A stretch of DNA of 64,000 bases. Origin: Paractinoplanes toevensis (GTDB lineage Bacteria; Actinomycetota; Actinomycetes; Mycobacteriales; Micromonosporaceae). Below the pieces are notes generated by a model, which was not told the DNA's origin, made no database searches, and worked only from the letters and a program-made list of their open reading frames with translations. Below are positions 59,821 to 64,000 of this stretch, one piece after another. Positions within the stretch are counted from its first letter, which is position 1. Each line of letters starts with the position of its first letter. Where the stretch lies: positions 1 through 64,000 of the forward strand of contig NZ_BOQN01000059.1 in assembly GCF_018332695.1 (NCBI RefSeq), given 5' to 3'. The position numbers and the translations under genes are program-made.

Positions 59821-60104
59821 CGGAACGACCGGAGGCGGGTGGTGGCGCGGGCGTCGGCCAATTCGTACGCCTCGGCGGCGGTCGTCATACGCCGGGCGGT
59901 CTCGTCGATGTCGGCGCCGAGCAGGGCGAGCTGCCGGCGGGCCGCCTCGGCGGCCAGGGCTGCGGCGTCGGCCGTCCGCCAGCGCGGGGTCTGCTGGGAC
60001 GGGGGCATCTCCGACATCCCGGCGGTCACCTCGGCCGCCGTGCCGGCCAGGGCGGAGGCGGCGCGGCGCAGCTCTTCGGTGTCGACCTCGAGATCGGGAT
60101 TCAT
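59817..60104 (-). CDS. WXG100/ESX-like small helical protein
   Basis: 95 residues from the ATG at 60104 with GGAGG 6-11 nt before it. Predicted as two long helices (EVDTEELRRAASALAGTAAE and AEAARRQLALLGADIDETAR) with the turn around RWRTADAAAL, the size and shape of WXG100 or DUF2580-type proteins, though the exact WXG tripeptide is replaced by RWRT. It probably pairs with the hydrolase encoded next. Secretion by a type VII system is inference. Confidence 0.7.
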   Translation of the reverse strand: MNPDLEVDTEELRRAASALAGTAAEVTAGMSEMPPSQQTPRWRTADAAALAAEAARRQLALLGADIDETARRMTTAAEAYELADARATTRLRSFR

Positions 60105-60296
60105 CGGCAACCTCCATGCGGCAACGGGGAGGCTCGTGCGCACCAGCCCCGGGGGATGCGCCGACGTTAGGCGCCGGGGATCGGCGCCGGGTGCGGCTGT
60201 GGACGGCGGTGGAGGCGGGTGCGGCCGGGTTGTCCACAGCCCCTTGCGCACCGCCTGGGCGTGCGTTACGCCGCAGCGTCGACCATCGGCTACCGA

Positions 60297-60302
60297 TAGG
60301 GT
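60297..60302 (+). promoter_or_regulatory. Predicted -10 box of leaderless acpS
   Basis: TAGGGT ends 6 nt before the GTG of acpS; no ribosome site is present, which fits a leaderless mRNA. Confidence 0.45.
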
Positions 60303-60308
60303 TGGGCC

Positions 60309-60677
60309 GTGATCGTGGCTGTCGGTATCGATGTTGTCCTGGTGGATCGCTTCGCCCGGGCCCTCGACCGGACTCCGTTGCTCGCGGATCGGCTCTTCAC
60401 CGAGGGCGAGCGGCTGACCGGCTCCGGCAATCCGCGCTCGGCCGAGTCCCTCGCCGCGCGGTTCGCGGCGAAGGAGGCGGTGGCGAAAGCGCTCGGCGCC
60501 CCGGCCGGGATGCGCTGGCACGACTGCGAGATCGTCTCCGATCCGGACGGCCGCCCGTGGTTGACCGTTTCCGGTACGGTCGCCGCCGCCGCGACGGAGC
60601 GGGGAGTCACCCGGTGGCACCTCTCGCTCTCGCACGACGGCGGGATCGCCTCGGCGATGGTGGTCGCGGAGTCCTGA
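60309..60677 (+). CDS. acpS: Holo-[acyl-carrier-protein] synthase
   Basis: Transfers phosphopantetheine from CoA to acyl carrier protein. 122 residues, GTG start. Metal ligands D8 (VGIDVVLVDRF) and E56 (ARFAAKEAVAKALG) are present, with the C-terminal HLSLSHDGGIASAMVV block. Normal AcpS length. acpS-nnrD-alr order is common in actinobacteria. Confidence 0.94.
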   Translation: MIVAVGIDVVLVDRFARALDRTPLLADRLFTEGERLTGSGNPRSAESLAARFAAKEAVAKALGAPAGMRWHDCEIVSDPDGRPWLTVSGTVAAAATERGVTRWHLSLSHDGGIASAMVVAES

Positions 60678-60750
60678 GCAGCAGGGACGCGAAACTGTCG
60701 TACCCGGGGCCTAAAACCTTTGGCATCACACCGAGGGCAATGGAGGGCTG

Positions 60751-62217
60751 ATGCGACAGGCATGGCGGGTCGCGGATGTGCGCGCGGCCGAGAAGACGTT
60801 GATGGCCTCGCTGCCGGAGGGCACGCTGATGCAGCGGGCCGCGACCGGTCTGGCCCGGCGCTGCGCGCTGCTGCTCGAGGAGGGTGGCGGCGTCTACGGC
60901 GCGCGCGTTCTGCTGCTGGTGGGCAGCGGTGACAACGGTGGCGACACGCTCTATGCCGGTGCGGCGCTGGCCCGGCGCGGTGCCCAGGTGCGCGCGCTGC
61001 TGCTGCGGCCCGACCGGGTCCATCTGGCGGCGCTCGGCGCGCTGCGGGCGGCCGGCGGTTTCACCGTACGTGAGCTCCCGTCCCGGGCCGACCTGGTGCT
61101 CGACGGCATCGTGGGCATCGGCGCGAGCGGCGGCCTGCGCTCGCCTGCCATCGAGCTGGTCGCCCGGCTGGGTGACCTGCGTGACCGGGCCGGCGGGCGG
61201 CCGGTGGTGGTCGCGGTGGACGTGCCGAGCGGCGTCGCGGTGGACACCGGCGATGTGCCGGGCGAGGCGGTCACGGCCGATGTCACGGTCACCTTCGGCT
61301 GCCTCAAACCGGCCCACGTCCTCGGTGCGGCGGCGGTGCGGTGCGGCCAGGTGGAGCTGGTCGACATCGGTCTCGGTCCGGTGCTGCGCGCCGACCCGGC
61401 GGTCCGGGTGCCGGACGCCGCCGACATAGCCGAGTGGTGGCCGCGGACCGGGCCGGCCTCCGACAAGTACACCCGCGGAGTCGTGGGCATCGCGACCGGC
61501 TCGGCGAAATACCCCGGGGCCGCGCTGCTGTCGGTGAGCGGCGCGCTGGCCGGGCCGACCGGCATGGTGCGCTACGCCGGCAGCGCGCACGAGGAGGTGG
61601 TCCGGGCACACCCGTCGGTGGTGGCGGTGCCCCGGCCGGGTGATGCGGGCCGGGTGCAGGCGTGGTTGTGCGGGTCCGGGCTGGGCACCGACGACGAGTC
61701 GCGCCGCACCCTGCGCATCGTGCTGGCCTCGTCCTTGCCGGTGGTCCTCGACGCCGACGCGCTGACCCTGCTGGTCGACGGTTCACACGCCGAGGACCTG
61801 CGGCGGGATGCGCCACTGGTGATCACGCCGCACGACGGGGAGTTCAAGCGGCTGGCCGGTGAGGCGCCCGGTGCCGACCGGGTCGGCGCCGCCTGCAAGC
61901 TGGCCGCCTGGATCAACGCGGTGGTGCTGCTCAAGGGTGACCGAACGATCGTGGCGACCCCGGGCGGTGAGGTGTGGGTCAATCCGACCGGCAGTTCCGT
62001 GCTGGCCACGGCGGGCAGCGGTGACGTGCTCGCCGGGCTGCTCGGGTCGCTGCTGGCCGGCGGGCTGCCGGCCGAGCGGGCGGCGGTCGCGGCGGCCTAT
62101 GTGCACGGCCTGGCCGGTCGGCGGGCGGCCACGGCCGGCCCGGTGACCGCGCCGGATATGGCGGCGGCGCTACGCCCGGTCCTCGCCGACCTGCTCGCGA
62201 CGAGCGGAGCGACCTGA
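60751..62217 (+). CDS. nnrD: Bifunctional NAD(P)HX epimerase / dehydratase
   Basis: Repairs hydrated NAD(P)H. 488 residues. The N-terminal YjeF_N epimerase domain (about 1-210) has GSGDNGGDTLYAGAALARRG and an aspartate-containing DGIVGIGASG. The C-terminal ribokinase-like ADP/ATP-dependent dehydratase domain (about 225-485) has VVITPHDGEFKRLAGE, LKGDRTIVATP and the anion-hole TAGSGDVLAGLLGSLL. GGAGGG precedes the ATG. Followed by an 18-bp repeat array and alr. Confidence 0.94.
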   Translation: MRQAWRVADVRAAEKTLMASLPEGTLMQRAATGLARRCALLLEEGGGVYGARVLLLVGSGDNGGDTLYAGAALARRGAQVRALLLRPDRVHLAALGALRAAGGFTVRELPSRADLVLDGIVGIGASGGLRSPAIELVARLGDLRDRAGGRPVVVAVDVPSGVAVDTGDVPGEAVTADVTVTFGCLKPAHVLGAAAVRCGQVELVDIGLGPVLRADPAVRVPDAADIAEWWPRTGPASDKYTRGVVGIATGSAKYPGAALLSVSGALAGPTGMVRYAGSAHEEVVRAHPSVVAVPRPGDAGRVQAWLCGSGLGTDDESRRTLRIVLASSLPVVLDADALTLLVDGSHAEDLRRDAPLVITPHDGEFKRLAGEAPGADRVGAACKLAAWINAVVLLKGDRTIVATPGGEVWVNPTGSSVLATAGSGDVLAGLLGSLLAGGLPAERAAVAAAYVHGLAGRRAATAGPVTAPDMAAALRPVLADLLATSGAT

Positions 62218-62287
62218 GCGGGCTGGGCGCGGCGAGCGGGCTGGGCGCGGCGAGCAGGCTGAGCGCGGCGAGCAGGGCCGCGAGCAG
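62216..62287. repeat. 18-bp tandem repeats between nnrD and alr
   Basis: Units GAGCGGGCTGGGCGCGGC at 62216-62233 and 62234-62251, a variant GAGCAGGCTGAGCGCGGC at 62252-62269, then partial copies. The first unit includes part of the nnrD stop codon, so the expansion began at the gene end. Different sequence from the array after glmS. Confidence 0.75.
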
Positions 62288-62315
62288 CCGTAACAGAGTT
62301 GGTCTTAGCGAAAAG

Positions 62316-62321
62316 TAGGCT
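62316..62321 (+). promoter_or_regulatory. Predicted -10 box of leaderless alr
   Basis: TAGGCT ends 7 nt before the ATG of alr; no Shine-Dalgarno is visible. No clear -35. Confidence 0.45.
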
Positions 62322-62328
62322 GGGAATC

Positions 62329-63456
62329 ATGTGGCAGGCCGAAGTTCGGATCGATCTGGACGCCATCCGGGACAACGTGGCGCTGATGCGCGCCGGCACC
62401 AGCGCCGAGGTGATGGCGGTGGTGAAGGGCGACGGGTATGGGCACGGCATGCTGCCGTCCGCCCGGGCGGCGCTGGCCGGCGGGGCGACCTGGCTCGGCG
62501 TGGCGACCCTCGACGAGGGGCTGGCCCTGCGCCGAGCCGGTCTCGATGTGCCGGTGCTGGCCTGGCTGCATTCCCCGGGCCTGGCGCTGCACGAGGGTGT
62601 CGAGGCCGGCATCGACCTCAGTGCGAGCAGCCTCCAACTGGTCGAGGAACTGGTGACGGCGGCTCGCCGCGCGGAGCGCACCGCGCGCGTACACCTGAAG
62701 TTGGACACCGGCCTGGCGCGCGCCGGAGCGACCCCGGCCGAATGGCCGGCCGTGCTGGAGGCCGCGGCGAAGGCGCAGGCCGACGGCGACATCGAGGTGG
62801 TCGGGGTGTGGAGCCACTTCGTGTACGCGGATGTGCTCGGACACGAGACGACCGATCGGCAGCTGGCCGAGTTCGCCGACGGGCTGGCGGTGGCCGAGCG
62901 GTTCGGTATCACCCCGCGCTATCGGCACATCGCCAACTCGGCGGCCACCCTGACCAGGCCGGACGCTCACTACGACCTGGTCCGCCCGGGCATCGCGGTG
63001 TACGGGCTGTCGCCGATCGAGGGGGAGAAGTTCGGGCTGCGGCCGGCCATGACCGCGCGGGCCCGGGTGGCGCAGACCAAACGGGTCCCGGCCGGGCAGG
63101 GCGTCTCCTACGGGCATACCTATTTCACCGAGCGGGAGACGACGCTCGCGCTGGTGCCGCTCGGCTACGCCGATGGGGTGCCGCGGGCCGGGTCGAACGC
63201 CGGGCCGGTGCAGTTGGCGGGCAAGCGCCGCACGGTGGCGGGCCGGGTCTGCATGGACCAGATCGTGCTCGACGTCGGCGACGACCAGGTGTCGGCGGGC
63301 GACGTGGCGACGCTGTTCGGGCCCGGGGACGACGGCGGGCCGACCGCGGACGACTGGGCCGAGGTGGTCGGCACGATCAACTACGAGATCGTCACCCGGT
63401 TCGGGAGCGCCCGGGTGCCGAGGGTCTACGACGGTACGGCCGGGGTGCCGGCGTGA
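62329..63456 (+). CDS. alr: Alanine racemase
   Basis: Supplies D-alanine for peptidoglycan. 375 residues from the ATG at 62329. PLP lysine is K33 in VVKGDGYGHG; the second catalytic base is Y261 in GVSYGHTYFT. The LKLDTGLAR, VRPGIAVYGLSP, PLGYADGVPR and GRVCMDQIVLDV blocks are all intact. Length and order agree with functional Alr. Its TGA overlaps the GTG of the next gene (GTGA). Confidence 0.96.
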   Translation: MWQAEVRIDLDAIRDNVALMRAGTSAEVMAVVKGDGYGHGMLPSARAALAGGATWLGVATLDEGLALRRAGLDVPVLAWLHSPGLALHEGVEAGIDLSASSLQLVEELVTAARRAERTARVHLKLDTGLARAGATPAEWPAVLEAAAKAQADGDIEVVGVWSHFVYADVLGHETTDRQLAEFADGLAVAERFGITPRYRHIANSAATLTRPDAHYDLVRPGIAVYGLSPIEGEKFGLRPAMTARARVAQTKRVPAGQGVSYGHTYFTERETTLALVPLGYADGVPRAGSNAGPVQLAGKRRTVAGRVCMDQIVLDVGDDQVSAGDVATLFGPGDDGGPTADDWAEVVGTINYEIVTRFGSARVPRVYDGTAGVPA

Positions 63457-64000
63457 GCCCGCGGGTGCCGCGGCGGCGAGCCAAGCAGGTCGGCATCGCC
63501 GGGGCCGCGGTCGGTGTGGTCGCGGCCGGGCTGGCCACCGCGTTCGCGGTCGAGCGGGCACTGGTGCGCCGATCGGTCAATGCGCCCGGCGATCCGTACG
63601 CCGAGGAGACCTTCGCCGACCTGCCGTTCGACGTTGAGCTCACGGTCACCGCGGCCGACGGCACCGATCTGCACGTCGAGATCGTCGAGGCGAAACGGGA
63701 CACCGGCAAGCCGACCGTCGTCTTCGTGCACGGCTTCGCGCTGGACATGGGCACGTTCTACTTCCAGCGCAAGCTGTTCACCGAGCGCGGCGACCACCGG
63801 CTGGTCTTCTACGACCAGCCCGGGCACGGACGGTCCGGCAAGCTCGAATCCGGCAACTACGACATCGCCGGCCTCGGCAAGTCGCTGGCCGCGGTGCTCG
63901 ACGCGACCGTGCCGGACGGGCACATCATCCTGGTCGGGCACTCGATGGGCGGCATGACGATCATGGCGTTCGCCGAGCAGTATTCGCAGTGGTTCGGCGA
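63453..64000 (+). CDS. Alpha/beta hydrolase, truncated by window end
   Basis: The GTG at 63453 overlaps the alr stop by 4 nt. 182 residues are visible and the frame is open at the last base. A basic start (SPRVPRRRAKQ) and one hydrophobic helix (about 13-33) suggest a membrane anchor. The hydrolase fold follows: VVFVHGFALDM oxyanion region, FYDQPGHGRSG and nucleophile elbow GHSMGG (about 163-168). In related actinomycetes a hydrolase of this kind follows alr and precedes tRNA t6A genes; its substrate is unknown. Confidence 0.85.
   Translation, partial: MSPRVPRRRAKQVGIAGAAVGVVAAGLATAFAVERALVRRSVNAPGDPYAEETFADLPFDVELTVTAADGTDLHVEIVEAKRDTGKPTVVFVHGFALDMGTFYFQRKLFTERGDHRLVFYDQPGHGRSGKLESGNYDIAGLGKSLAAVLDATVPDGHIILVGHSMGGMTIMAFAEQYSQWFG

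Overview
The window looks like chromosome from a high-GC Gram-positive actinomycete, most likely Micromonosporaceae (an Actinoplanes relative). Base composition is GC-rich with strongly GC-biased third codon positions. GTG and TTG starts are frequent. A Streptomyces-type conservon (sensor kinase, roadblock, DUF742, Ras-like GTPase) is present, and the ribosomal operons are in actinobacterial order. The genus is inferred from gene order and protein flavour, not from a database search. No rRNA, tRNA, insertion sequence, prophage or CRISPR array was seen.

Layout. Positions 1-8.0 kb: rpoB leader and promoter, then rpoB-rpoC. 8.0-8.9 kb: two small membrane proteins. 9.0-13.7 kb: the str operon (rpsL-rpsG-fusA-tuf) behind a long structured leader. 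13.7-23.6 kb: S10 and spc operons (rpsJ to rplO), again behind a long structured leader. 23.9-26.8 kb: secY-adk-map. 26.8-28.0 kb: a tandem pair of DUF1707 membrane proteins. 28.0-32.9 kb: infA-rpmJ-rpsM-rpsK-rpsD-rpoA-rplQ, a canonical terminator, then truA. 32.8-36.1 kb: a convergent membrane protein, an RsmC-like methyltransferase and an ABC-F ATPase. 36.1-42.0 kb: a thiamine operon under one TPP riboswitch (thiE-thiO-thiS-thiG-ThiE/TenI-like-thiD-thiC). 41.9-45.0 kb, minus strand: a secreted RNase Sa-like nuclease, a polytopic membrane protein and an orphan solute-binding lipoprotein. 45.3-49.7 kb: the four-gene conservon. 49.7-50.9 kb: a uroporphyrinogen-III-synthase-like protein fused to a winged helix. 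51.3-53.9 kb: rplM-rpsI-glmM. 53.9-58.0 kb: an aminotransferase and an MmpS-like protein (minus), then divergent glmS. 58.3-60.1 kb: a DUF1023 hydrolase with a WXG100-like partner. 60.3-64 kb: acpS-nnrD-alr and a truncated alpha/beta hydrolase.

Function. Most genes serve core gene expression: RNA polymerase beta, beta' and alpha, about 30 ribosomal proteins, EF-G, EF-Tu, IF-1, SecY and methionine aminopeptidase. Others make cell-wall precursors (glmS, glmM, alr), thiamine, or activate acyl carrier protein. The accessory parts are the conservon region, the secreted RNase and the WXG100/DUF1023 pair.

Most unusual signals. (1) A 19-nt element is identical in the rpsL and rpsJ leaders, with a 17/19 match upstream of infA. 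(2) The 11-nt element GGGACACCTCG sits exactly 2 nt before the predicted -35 box of both the infA and rplM promoters. (3) A 16-bp perfect palindrome, plus a second GCATGC site, lies upstream of an apparently leaderless glmS. (4) Three convergent gene pairs share their stop codons through one CTAG. (5) The thiC coding frame runs through its own terminator hairpin. (6) There are two arrays of 18-bp tandem repeats. No obviously new multi-gene system was found.
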